From the NCBI GenBank assembly GCA_003153395.1, contig PLYP01000011.1:1-50124 (forward strand): a DNA stretch of 50,124 nt, in the 5' to 3' direction. Below are positions 8,619-16,900 of this stretch, piece by piece. The position numbers were made by a program, and so were the translations under genes. This DNA is from Candidatus Saccharimonadota bacterium (GTDB taxonomy: Bacteria > Patescibacteriota > Saccharimonadia > Saccharimonadales > UBA4665). Below the pieces are notes generated by a model. That model was not told the origin of the DNA. It did not search any database and saw only the letters and a list, made by a program, of their open reading frames with translations. Every line of letters starts with the position of its first letter. The stretch's first letter is position 1.

Positions 8619-9404
8619 TTAAGTGCTTACCGCATCATTTATCGCTGCAAGCCAAGCTAGGGTTATTATCTTGGCCATTCTAGGAGCTAATTGTGTCCTA
8701 ACATCTTGACTTAGCCCTATTGTCCATCCTGATAGGTAAAAGCGCGTATATAGCTCCAAGGACACCACTTCGCTTACCATTTGGTTAAACATGTTAGTAA
8801 TCCCAATGTTAGTTATACGCGCAATCTCGTCCGGATTAGGTAGAGCTCGATTAAGCCTAAGTGGCAAAATTACAAAGTAAGCACCTGCTTCAAACATTGT
8901 GTGAGTAGTTAGCAGCCCTTTAGGTCCTATTAGTTTTAAGCTTTTTGCTACGGACTGACCAACGGTTTCTCCCTTAATAAAAGCGCGTCCAATAAGTCCT
9001 TTTCTGCTATGACGGGTATCTCCACGTAATTTTTCTAGCTCCTTTTCGTACGGATAATGGTGTGCTGGAGTCAAGCCATCAACTAAGGCATGCGCTAGCC
9101 ACGCCGCCTGGAAGGCAGAGCGTACTTCGTCTTTTTCCTTTAGACTAATGATCAGCTGTTTATAGTGAAAATCTATTTCTTTTTTAAGACGTGTATCTTT
9201 ACTATCTTTAGGATTAATAAAATGCCAGGGTTGCTCTACATTTAATTGTCTTTTCAGTTTGGAACTGTCAGGACCATTAGGGCCATCAAAATTTATAATA
9301 AGATCAAGCGATGGAAAAAAGTCGTCTTTTTTAATAATTTTTTGCAGATGGCGATAAGCAACTTTGTCTAATTTTTGATGCGCATGAAAAAATAAAGCGT
9401 ACAT
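8619..9404 (-). CDS. Histidine-rich protein resembling zinc-dependent phospholipase C fold, 261 aa
   Basis: Unnamed protein that I recall as common in Saccharibacteria. Conserved-looking polar residues are scattered as in zinc-dependent phospholipase C or S1/P1 nucleases: FFHAHQKLD (His7, His9), FDGPNGPD (39-46), His61, His80, and AWLAHALVDGLTPAHHYPY (101-119, with His105, Asp109, His115, His116). The arrangement HxxxD followed by PAHHYP is reminiscent of the PLC metal site. No signal peptide or membrane segment is evident, which is unlike secreted PLCs. It sits between recG (17-base gap) and rsmD (1-base gap). The PLC-like reading is inference. Confidence 0.7.
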   Translation of the reverse strand: MYALFFHAHQKLDKVAYRHLQKIIKKDDFFPSLDLIINFDGPNGPDSSKLKRQLNVEQPWHFINPKDSKDTRLKKEIDFHYKQLIISLKEKDEVRSAFQAAWLAHALVDGLTPAHHYPYEKELEKLRGDTRHSRKGLIGRAFIKGETVGQSVAKSLKLIGPKGLLTTHTMFEAGAYFVILPLRLNRALPNPDEIARITNIGITNMFNQMVSEVVSLELYTRFYLSGWTIGLSQDVRTQLAPRMAKIITLAWLAAINDAVST

Positions 9405-9421
9405 AATTATTTCTACTTGAT

Positions 9422-11458
9422 TTAATTAAGATTCGTCACTGCCCTAAGACGAGAGACATTTAAAGCTAACTCTTTATATCTTAGCAGGTTTTCTTCCTTG
9501 TTCATGAACTCTACCGCGGATTTTTTAGCTTCCATTATTAAACGGGTATCAGTTAATTTTGCCAGTCTAAGATCAAGTGAACCATGCTGCACAGTGCCGT
9601 ATATTGCTCCTGGCCCTCTTAGTTCAAGATCCAGTTCAGACAAACGAAAACCGTCCTGCGAACTTATTAATGCTCTAAGTCTCTTCGAAGGAGCTGACGA
9701 GTCGTCTAGCATTAAGTAGCAATGGCCCTGATGTTCGCCCCTACCAACCCTTCCTCTAAGCTGATGCAGTTGAGCAAGACCGAACCTTTCTGGATTTTGA
9801 ATTAGCATAATGCTGGCATTGGGTATATCTACACCCACTTCAATAACTGTAGTCGCAACAATTATGTCTAGTCTACGATCTAAAAAATCTTCCATTACTT
9901 TATTTTTCTCTATAGTTTTTAGTTTTCCGTGCAATAGTCCTACGCGGCGATGCTTAAAGTATTTGTCCTTGTATAGAGCGTAGATTTTCTCAGCTGAATT
10001 TATGTCTAGCGTTTCCGATTCACTAATGCTCGGACAAACGACAAACATTTGTTGTCCATCTTCAAGTTGCTTATCTATAGCTACGAATAATCTTTCTCTT
10101 TCGTTGGGTGAAACTAGCTTAGTATTTATTTGCTGTCTGCCGGCTGGCATTTGCTTAAGCAGTGACACGTCCATCTCTCCATACAGAGTTAAGGCTAAAG
10201 AACGTGGAATAGGCGTGGCCGTTAAAGTTAATACGTGGGGCATGTGGCCGGCTTTAGCCATCAGTGACTTTCTTTGTTCTACGCCGAATCTGTGCTGCTC
10301 ATCAATTATTGTCAGAGCAAGATTTTTCATATTAACTTTTTCTTGTATTAATGACTGGGTGCCGATAATAAAACCGGCTTTGCCGCTTTCAATAGCCTCA
10401 TGGGCCTTTTTCTTTTGCTGAGCATTCATACTTCCTACAAGCAATAATATTCGGTCCTCATAGCCCAAAGGCTTTAGCAGTGTATGTATTGTTTGGGCAT
10501 GCTGGCGTGCTAAAAGTTCAGTTGGCGCCATAAGAGCGGCTTGCTTTGCTGCTTTTAGAACCATTAGGGCAGCCATGGCAGCAACTACTGTTTTACCGGA
10601 GCCTACATCACCCTCTATCAACCTGTTCATCGGCTCGTTTTTCTGCATATCCTTATATGTCTGCCAAACAGTAACTCTTTGTCCGTCAGTTAATTTAAAT
10701 GGCAGATGATTAACAAACTCTTTAGCTAGCTTCTCGTTAAACTTAATAGGTACTGATTTTTCTCTTTGGTTTTCATCCTTATTAAACAGTGCGGCTAGAA
10801 TTAGCTGGAATACTTCTTCAAAGCCTAGTCTTCTTTTTGCTTTTTCTAAACTTGAACTCGAGCTGGGCATATGTATTTCTTTAATTGCTTCGCTTCGACT
10901 TATTAAATCGTTTTTATTTAAAATCCAATCAGGCAGACTTTCGTCAAGTGTGTCAATAAGAGGAAATAATTTCTTAATCGCTAGTCTTATTTGCCTGGAA
11001 TCCAGTCCCTTAGTTTCCCTATAAATAGCTAGAATTCTGGCGGTATTAGCCGGAAAGTCACTTTCCATTTCTACTGCCGGATTCATAATAGAAAAGCGCG
11101 TACGGCTTAACTCATAATTACCCGAAATAAAATATGGCGTATTAGATTTCAGAGATTTGGCTCTATAGGGCTGGTTAAACCATACCAGTCTCACGCTTCC
11201 AGTCTCGTCGCTGGCTATAGCTTCAGTAATATGCATTCTACGGCGAACATATCTGCCGCTTGTCTGCTTGATTTCAGCTTTAATCGATACATTGCCGGGA
11301 CGTAATTTATTAATACTAGAAACAGACGAATAATCCTCATATCTTCTCGGGTAATAATTTATAAGATCTGAGATATTTTTAATGCCCAGAGAGATAAATT
11401 TTGCGGACAAAGACGGGCCAATCCCGGGCAGTGCGGTTATCTCATCACTCAAAAGCAT
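9422..11458 (-). CDS. recG: ATP-dependent DNA helicase RecG
   Basis: Branch-migration helicase that remodels stalled replication forks and Holliday junctions. At 678 residues it has normal length. It has an N-terminal wedge/OB region (LPGIGPSLSAKF, YPRRYEDY), Walker A GDVGSGKT (283-290), the family-typical DEQH box (386-389) followed by RFGVEQR, motif VLTLTATPIPRSLAL, and the C-terminal QLHQLRGRVGRG helicase motif. The start at 11458 lies 7 bases after a TATACT -10 box, suggesting a leaderless mRNA. It is the first gene of the recG-(261 aa)-rsmD operon. Confidence 0.97.
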   Translation of the reverse strand: MLLSDEITALPGIGPSLSAKFISLGIKNISDLINYYPRRYEDYSSVSSINKLRPGNVSIKAEIKQTSGRYVRRRMHITEAIASDETGSVRLVWFNQPYRAKSLKSNTPYFISGNYELSRTRFSIMNPAVEMESDFPANTARILAIYRETKGLDSRQIRLAIKKLFPLIDTLDESLPDWILNKNDLISRSEAIKEIHMPSSSSSLEKAKRRLGFEEVFQLILAALFNKDENQREKSVPIKFNEKLAKEFVNHLPFKLTDGQRVTVWQTYKDMQKNEPMNRLIEGDVGSGKTVVAAMAALMVLKAAKQAALMAPTELLARQHAQTIHTLLKPLGYEDRILLLVGSMNAQQKKKAHEAIESGKAGFIIGTQSLIQEKVNMKNLALTIIDEQHRFGVEQRKSLMAKAGHMPHVLTLTATPIPRSLALTLYGEMDVSLLKQMPAGRQQINTKLVSPNERERLFVAIDKQLEDGQQMFVVCPSISESETLDINSAEKIYALYKDKYFKHRRVGLLHGKLKTIEKNKVMEDFLDRRLDIIVATTVIEVGVDIPNASIMLIQNPERFGLAQLHQLRGRVGRGEHQGHCYLMLDDSSAPSKRLRALISSQDGFRLSELDLELRGPGAIYGTVQHGSLDLRLAKLTDTRLIMEAKKSAVEFMNKEENLLRYKELALNVSRLRAVTNLN

Positions 11459-11465
11459 ATACTCT

Positions 11466-11471
11466 AGTATA
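11466..11471 (-). promoter_or_regulatory. -10 box of recG
   Basis: TATACT on the minus strand, 7 bases before the recG ATG. No recognisable -35 box. Confidence 0.5.
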
Positions 11472-11492
11472 TAAGAGCAGTAGCCTTATATA

Positions 11493-12287
11493 TTAATCAG
11501 TTTTTTTGATAAGAAAGAAAATACTTGGTCCAAAATATACATTTGCTAGAGGTCGCTGTAGCATCCGCTCGGCACCCAGCATTATTTCTCTTGGCATAAT
11601 CTTTTTTAATCTAACGCTTCTTAAATTTGAAACAGAAAGCGTGGCTTCCACTTTTAGTCCAGCAAGTTGCAGCTGGCGAATAACTGTTGCCGGATTATGG
11701 TTAACGAATGGTATTTCATCTTTTTTCTTATTCTGCTCGGACCTAATATCTACTGGTTTAATTGGCATAGACTGTCTTTTTGCGATATGCCTCAGGCGAT
11801 TAACCATGTGCAAATAGTTTGCTACTTCAATGATCGCTAGTCCATCGCTGGCAAGTACCCGGGCTATTTCTCTAAACTCATTCGATGGATCGGGCAAATG
11901 ATGCATAACTCTTATCATAGTCAGTAAATCAATCGACTCGTCTTTAAACTTTAAATCATCAGCTTGCATAAGTTTTCTATCTATTTCCGGATGGTCTTTT
12001 AGAAAATCTGCTGCTATATCGAGTTGTTGCTGACTTGGTTCAGCTAATGTTACTTTGTCGGCATAGCGTTCAAGCTGAACGCACAATCTGCCGTATCCGC
12101 CGCCAACGTCTACGGCATTATTAAAATGCTTACCCCTTAAAAGCTTGTCTATCGCGATTTCCTCAGCCAAATGTTCATACGCTCGCCCGTCCCAGTATTT
12201 CAAATAATTATGTTTGGGGTCGTTATATTGATCAGACTTACGTTTGCTTTTATGTTTTTGTGGTGATTTGCTGCCCGATTTAGTCAT
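11493..12287 (-). CDS. Class I SAM-dependent methyltransferase
   Basis: A 264-residue Rossmann-fold methyltransferase of the Methyltransf_11/UbiE-like type. Motif I is AVDVGGGYGRLC (about 58-69), then the acidic loop VTLAEPSQQQLD, motif IV region LTMIRVMHHLPDP, and motif VI VLASDGLAIIEVAN. The N-terminus is strongly basic (TKSGSKSPQKHKSKRKSD). The substrate cannot be told from sequence; small molecules or lipids are typical for this fold. It has its own promoter (TTGGAT, 17 bases, TATAAT) and an AGGAAA ribosome-binding site, and lies between tyrS and recG. Confidence 0.85.
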   Translation of the reverse strand: MTKSGSKSPQKHKSKRKSDQYNDPKHNYLKYWDGRAYEHLAEEIAIDKLLRGKHFNNAVDVGGGYGRLCVQLERYADKVTLAEPSQQQLDIAADFLKDHPEIDRKLMQADDLKFKDESIDLLTMIRVMHHLPDPSNEFREIARVLASDGLAIIEVANYLHMVNRLRHIAKRQSMPIKPVDIRSEQNKKKDEIPFVNHNPATVIRQLQLAGLKVEATLSVSNLRSVRLKKIMPREIMLGAERMLQRPLANVYFGPSIFFLIKKTD

Positions 12288-12305
12288 AATGTTTCCTAAG
12301 TCTTA

Positions 12306-12334
12306 ATTATATGTAATAAAATCTTCTTATCCAA
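12306..12334 (-). promoter_or_regulatory. Promoter of the SAM methyltransferase gene
   Basis: Minus strand -35 TTGGAT (12329-12334), 17-base spacer, -10 TATAAT (12306-12311), then 18 bases to the ATG including AGGAAA. Confidence 0.75.
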
Positions 12335-13577
12335 GTTCAATGAGCGCTGAATCCTTAAAAGCTTTACCCCGGCGAATTATCAATTTGCCGTTTTTAAAAT
12401 CTGAAGGATTGAAGTTTTCTCTTTCTATCCGCTCATTATTTACTGATATTGCCCGGTTATTAATAAATTGCCTAGCTTCGGTTTTTGAACTTACGAGACC
12501 AGCGTCTAGTAAAACTTGTGCTACTTCCGCGTTTTCAGTACATTTGACTGAAGGTATTTCACTTCTAAGCATATTAATAAGTTCTTCGCCCTCTATAGAT
12601 CCTATATCTTTTTTACCTATTAGAATATCTGTAATTTCTTGAGCTTTTTTTAGAGCATCTTCCCCATGAAGTAGTCTGGTAGTTAGCTCAGCCAGCTTAC
12701 TCTGAGCAATTCGCTTTCCAGGATCTGCCTTTTGAGCGTTCATAATCTGATTTAATTCTTGCTCGCCTATTTCAGTAAATATTTTTAAGTAATTTTCTAC
12801 GACGCTATCTTCTATATTTATCCAGAACTGATAATAACTAGTAGGAGTTGTCTTATTAGGGTCCAGCCATATTGCACCCTGCTCACTTTTACCAAATTTT
12901 ACTCCAGAATCAGGATCTACGATTAGTGGAGCGGAGAATACATTGGCAGACTCACCTGTTTTTCTTCTTATTAGATCAACGCCGGCGATACAATTACCCC
13001 ACTGGTCAGAACCGCATACTTGCAGGGTTACATTGTTTGTTTCAAATAGATGCAAGAAGTCATATGCCTGAATTAGAACGTAACTAAATTCGGCATAAGA
13101 TATGCCAGTTCCATCCTCTTTTAGTCTGCTTTCAACAAATTCACGTCCTAGCATTTGACGCATCGGGACATGTTTACCGATCTCCCTTAAGAAGCTCAGG
13201 TAATCCATGTTTTTAAACCAGTCATAGTTATCTACCAGCGTGAACTGATTATCACCAAATATTCTTTTGTATTGATCGACAATTTTACCTTTATTAATAT
13301 TGATCTGCTGTTCCCCGATTAAGTCACGCTCGCTTTTTTTACCGTCTGGATCACCGATCAGGCCAGTAGCCCCACCGACTAGCAGGACAGGCTTGTGCCC
13401 GTGTTTAATAAAAGTTTTCACCATCATTGCAGCTGCCAGGTTGCCAACGGTCATAGAATCGGCACTAGGATCTACCCCCCAATAAAATGTAATAGGTTCT
13501 TTGTCTAACTCTTTAATGTCTTTAAAGGTTGTCTGGTTTATTAGGCCACGCCAGGTAAGTTCATCAGAAAGTGTCAT
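12327..13577 (-). CDS. tyrS: Tyrosyl-tRNA synthetase (variant HIGH motif)
   Basis: Class I synthetase charging tRNA-Tyr; 416 residues. The overall family match is strong: VDPSADSMTVGN (35-46), LLVGGATGLIGDP (65-77), the tyrosine pocket segment SYAEFSYVLIQAYDF, CGSDQWGN (188-195), and KFGKS (227-231) for the KMSKS loop. A C-terminal S4 RNA-binding domain (about 350-405) is present. The HIGH signature is TVGN (43-46), so both histidines are replaced. I believe this is a lineage form and not decay, because everything else is intact. The promoter TTCAGC-17-TATACT gives a leader of about 5 bases. Confidence 0.95.
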   Translation of the reverse strand: MTLSDELTWRGLINQTTFKDIKELDKEPITFYWGVDPSADSMTVGNLAAAMMVKTFIKHGHKPVLLVGGATGLIGDPDGKKSERDLIGEQQININKGKIVDQYKRIFGDNQFTLVDNYDWFKNMDYLSFLREIGKHVPMRQMLGREFVESRLKEDGTGISYAEFSYVLIQAYDFLHLFETNNVTLQVCGSDQWGNCIAGVDLIRRKTGESANVFSAPLIVDPDSGVKFGKSEQGAIWLDPNKTTPTSYYQFWINIEDSVVENYLKIFTEIGEQELNQIMNAQKADPGKRIAQSKLAELTTRLLHGEDALKKAQEITDILIGKKDIGSIEGEELINMLRSEIPSVKCTENAEVAQVLLDAGLVSSKTEARQFINNRAISVNNERIERENFNPSDFKNGKLIIRRGKAFKDSALIELG

Positions 13578-13588
13578 AGTTAATCTAT

Positions 13589-13617
13589 AGTATACCGAAA
13601 GCTGAGCATAAGCTGAA
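13589..13617 (-). promoter_or_regulatory. tyrS promoter
   Basis: Minus strand -35 TTCAGC (13612-13617), 17-base spacer, -10 TATACT (13589-13594), with 11 bases to the ATG. An overlapping TATAGA (13584-13589) would put +1 exactly at the ATG. Confidence 0.6.
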
Positions 13618-13656
13618 GATTGGCTTTATAAAAAAAGCTATTTTTATTATTACTTT

Positions 13657-13665
13657 TGCTATACT
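13657..13665 (+). promoter_or_regulatory. Extended -10 promoter of the PBP gene
   Basis: TGC-TATACT with no good -35 box. The leader would be about 39 bases and contains a GTGGGGAG stretch 19 bases before the ATG, rather far for a ribosome-binding site. Confidence 0.55.
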
Positions 13666-13710
13666 AACAATTAGGATTTTTACGTGGGGAGATATAAATA
13701 AAGCCATATC

Positions 13711-16700
13711 ATGAGCAATAATAATAGGCGCCGCCGTGGTAGTAGAAACACTGTTACTACTAGAAGTGGCAAATCTATAAAGATCAACCGCTCACTAGGT
13801 GATAGGATGAAGGCAAGTAAAGCATCTAGAGATGCAACAAAAGCGGCATATCTCGCAACCCTGCCAAAAGAAAAATGGAAAAGATGGGCTTACCGACTTA
13901 AGCCTCGACATCTAGCTGAGTTCTGGTTTAGCCGTGAAGGCGGAATCATGGCTCTAAAGATTATTGGCGCCTCTATTTTAGTTGGCTTCTTTATTACTAT
14001 TGGACTATTTGCATACTTTCGAAAAGACTTGCCGCAGATTAAGAATATATCCGGCGACGCCTTAGGCGGAAATGTAACTTATTACGACCGCACTGGGCAG
14101 ATTGTATTATTTAATGACTACAACTCGGTTAAGCGAGTACCAGTTCAAAGTCCTGATATTTCTAATTATATGAAACAGGCTACGGTCGCAATTGAAGATA
14201 AGAACTTTTATAAAGAAGGCGCCTTTGATGTCAGGGGTATACTTCGGGCCGGGTACCATGACCTCTCTGGTAGCAGCGGTTCTTTGCAAGGTGGTTCAAC
14301 AATTACCCAGCAGCTAGTTAAATTAGACGAAGGATGGACAGATAATAGAACTATAACCAGAAAAGTTAAAGAACTAATTCTTGCAGTAGAGCTAGAGCGT
14401 CAATATTCTAAAGATGACATCCTAACTGGATACTTAAATATTGCACCGTACGGTGGTCTGGATTATGGAGTTGAAAGCGCCGCTCAGGACTATTTCCATA
14501 CCAGTGCCAAGAATCTTACCCTAGCTCAGGCCACTATGCTGGCAGCTATTCCGCAATCTCCAAGTTATTACTCGCCTTATGCCGGACATCTATATAACGC
14601 CGCAGTTACAATTGATACTTTCAATCCTACTTCCATGCTGGCACGTCAGCACTACATATTAGACCTTATGGTGAAGCAGGGATATATTACTCAAGCAGTG
14701 GCTGATTCGGCTAAAAACGTTAATGTTCTAGCTCAAGTTCAGCAACAAGCTCCTAAATACCAGAATATTAAGGCACCGTATTTTGTTGAAGCCGCTAAAC
14801 AGCAACTAGTTCAAACATATGGAGAAAGCACAGTTACCCGCGGAGGCTGGAAAGTTATAACAACATTAGACATGAATTTGGAGACTAAAGCTGAAGCAAT
14901 TGTTGCAAATAATCTTCCTAATGTTGAAAGGAGGACTGGCGGACTAGCAGACGAAGAAGCCACGGTTGCCGAAAATGTGCCTACCGGGCAAATTGAAGCA
15001 TTAGTAGGTGGAGTTGATTTCAGTAATGCGAACTATGGACAGATTAACTATGCTTCCAGCGTATTAATACCTCCGGGATCGAGCTTTAAACCGTACGACT
15101 ATACGACATTAATAGACAATAATAATAATGTCGGTGCTGGATCAGTTTTATATGATTCTGAGGGTCCACTGCCAGGTTATCCATGTACTAACCACGCAAA
15201 ACAAAAACAAGGCGGAAACTGTTTGACTGACTATGACTTCCTCCAACCAGGACCGCTTACACTAAGGTACGCCATTGGTGGATCTAGAAATATTCCGGCT
15301 GTTAAAGCAATGCTTGAAGCGGTTCCAAACGATAAAAGTAACGGCAACACATCGTCTGTCAATAAGGTTATATCTACTGCATCAGCAATGATGGATAACA
15401 CCTACCTTCAAAGTCATCACCAACAAGCATACAACTGTTACCAGCCTGGAATTGATACCAGTAATGCAACGCCTAATGACGTTACGCAGTGTTACGGAGC
15501 ATCAGCAATTGGTGACGGTGCATTTCTGCACCTTGATGATCACGTAAATGGTATTTCTACTCTGGGACGTTTAGGTAATGCTATCCCAAGAACTTACATT
15601 CTTAAAATAACAGACTCCGCCGGGAAGAATGTATATCAGTGGAAGCAGCCTGTGGCTAAACAGGTTATAAAAGCTGATTCCGCATACATAGTCGATAATA
15701 TGGCATCTGATCCTAAAGCCAGTTATTTGCCCGGCAGCTGTAGTGCTACATCATGTAATAGTTTAGGTTCTGGAGGATATAAATTCCAAAGAGACAATGG
15801 TTGGACATTCGCCGTAAAGACCGGAACAACAAATAATGGATTTGATGGACTAATGACAAGTTGGTCTCCAGATTTTGCAGTAGTTTCGTGGGTTGGCAAT
15901 CATACTAGAAATGTAGATATAACTTCTAGGACCGGAACAGCTATGGAGTACCTAACCGAGCCATTAACTCGTGGAATGATGGAAACCGCTCACGCGAACA
16001 TTAAACCTGTAGCTTGGACGCAACCTACAGACATAAAAACTTCGCCCGCTTTTATAGTAAGAAACCACATTCACTACGGTGATATAGAACCTAGTCCTAC
16101 TAATGACCTCTATCCTAGCTGGTATCTTGGTGGAGGTTCAAGCGGAAAGACTACCTCAGCCACGATTGATAAAGTGTCTGGTTTAGTAGCTACAAGCTGT
16201 ACTCCGGCCGCCGCTAAACAGGACGTGTCTAATGGTAATGCCGCATCATGGAATATAGATATCTTTAAAGGTGGCAAACAAAGTATAAATGTTACAAACA
16301 AGAGCTCTAACTCAACAACTGCAGTAGATAACGTTCATAATTGTAATGATAGTCCTCCGACAATCACTCTTACAGCACCTAGTACTTGTGATACAAGCTG
16401 TACCATTACTGCAACTGTTACTCAGGGCACACATGCTCTAACCGATCCTCAATATCCTGCATATCCAGGTACGGTGAGATTTACAATAGACGGACAGGAA
16501 ATTCATACATCGAGTGTTAGCGATTCTCCAAGCACAGTATCTTTCACATATAATCCGTCATCGGCAGGGAGCGGTACACTTACGGCAACGGTTACCGACA
16601 GTGTGCTGTATTCAGGAAGTCAGTCGCAATCCATAAATTTTACGGGAGCCAGCAACATAGCGCTGGCGGCAACACCGGGACAAAGCAGCGGACAAATCAA

Positions 16701-16887
16701 CCTAACGTGGTCCGGAACAAACGGCAACGTAACGGCTTATGACGCTAATGGAGGTAATGCATTATCTTGTAGCCCGACTGGAAGCGGTTGTACGGTATCA
16801 GGTTTAACTTCAGGTCAGCAGTATGCTATATATGTTCAAGATTCAACCGGAGCTAAATCCGGCACAGTAACAACTTCATCAAAATAA
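13711..16887 (+). CDS. Bifunctional class A penicillin-binding protein with Ig/FN3-like tail
   Basis: Peptidoglycan synthase combining glycosyltransferase (GT51) and DD-transpeptidase domains; 1058 residues. Order: basic cytoplasmic N-terminus (RRRRG at 6-10), one membrane helix (about 83-103), GT51 with catalytic Glu162 in AIEDKNFYKEG and GGSTITQQL (195-203), and the transpeptidase with nucleophile Ser457 (SSFK, 457-460), SRN (525-527) and KTG (703-705). After residue about 880 come two beta-rich Ig/fibronectin-like segments (PPTITLTAPSTC..., then NIALAATPGQ...GLTSGQQYAIYV). The extracellular part has about a dozen cysteines, allowing disulfides. It is divergent from tyrS and convergent with radA, only 13 bases apart. 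It corresponds to pbp1A/ponA/mrcA. Confidence 0.95.
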   Translation: MSNNNRRRRGSRNTVTTRSGKSIKINRSLGDRMKASKASRDATKAAYLATLPKEKWKRWAYRLKPRHLAEFWFSREGGIMALKIIGASILVGFFITIGLFAYFRKDLPQIKNISGDALGGNVTYYDRTGQIVLFNDYNSVKRVPVQSPDISNYMKQATVAIEDKNFYKEGAFDVRGILRAGYHDLSGSSGSLQGGSTITQQLVKLDEGWTDNRTITRKVKELILAVELERQYSKDDILTGYLNIAPYGGLDYGVESAAQDYFHTSAKNLTLAQATMLAAIPQSPSYYSPYAGHLYNAAVTIDTFNPTSMLARQHYILDLMVKQGYITQAVADSAKNVNVLAQVQQQAPKYQNIKAPYFVEAAKQQLVQTYGESTVTRGGWKVITTLDMNLETKAEAIVANNLPNVERRTGGLADEEATVAENVPTGQIEALVGGVDFSNANYGQINYASSVLIPPGSSFKPYDYTTLIDNNNNVGAGSVLYDSEGPLPGYPCTNHAKQKQGGNCLTDYDFLQPGPLTLRYAIGGSRNIPAVKAMLEAVPNDKSNGNTSSVNKVISTASAMMDNTYLQSHHQQAYNCYQPGIDTSNATPNDVTQCYGASAIGDGAFLHLDDHVNGISTLGRLGNAIPRTYILKITDSAGKNVYQWKQPVAKQVIKADSAYIVDNMASDPKASYLPGSCSATSCNSLGSGGYKFQRDNGWTFAVKTGTTNNGFDGLMTSWSPDFAVVSWVGNHTRNVDITSRTGTAMEYLTEPLTRGMMETAHANIKPVAWTQPTDIKTSPAFIVRNHIHYGDIEPSPTNDLYPSWYLGGGSSGKTTSATIDKVSGLVATSCTPAAAKQDVSNGNAASWNIDIFKGGKQSINVTNKSSNSTTAVDNVHNCNDSPPTITLTAPSTCDTSCTITATVTQGTHALTDPQYPAYPGTVRFTIDGQEIHTSSVSDSPSTVSFTYNPSSAGSGTLTATVTDSVLYSGSQSQSINFTGASNIALAATPGQSSGQINLTWSGTNGNVTAYDANGGNALSCSPTGSGCTVSGLTSGQQYAIYVQDSTGAKSGTVTTSSK

Positions 16888-16900
16888 GATTTTATTAGAT

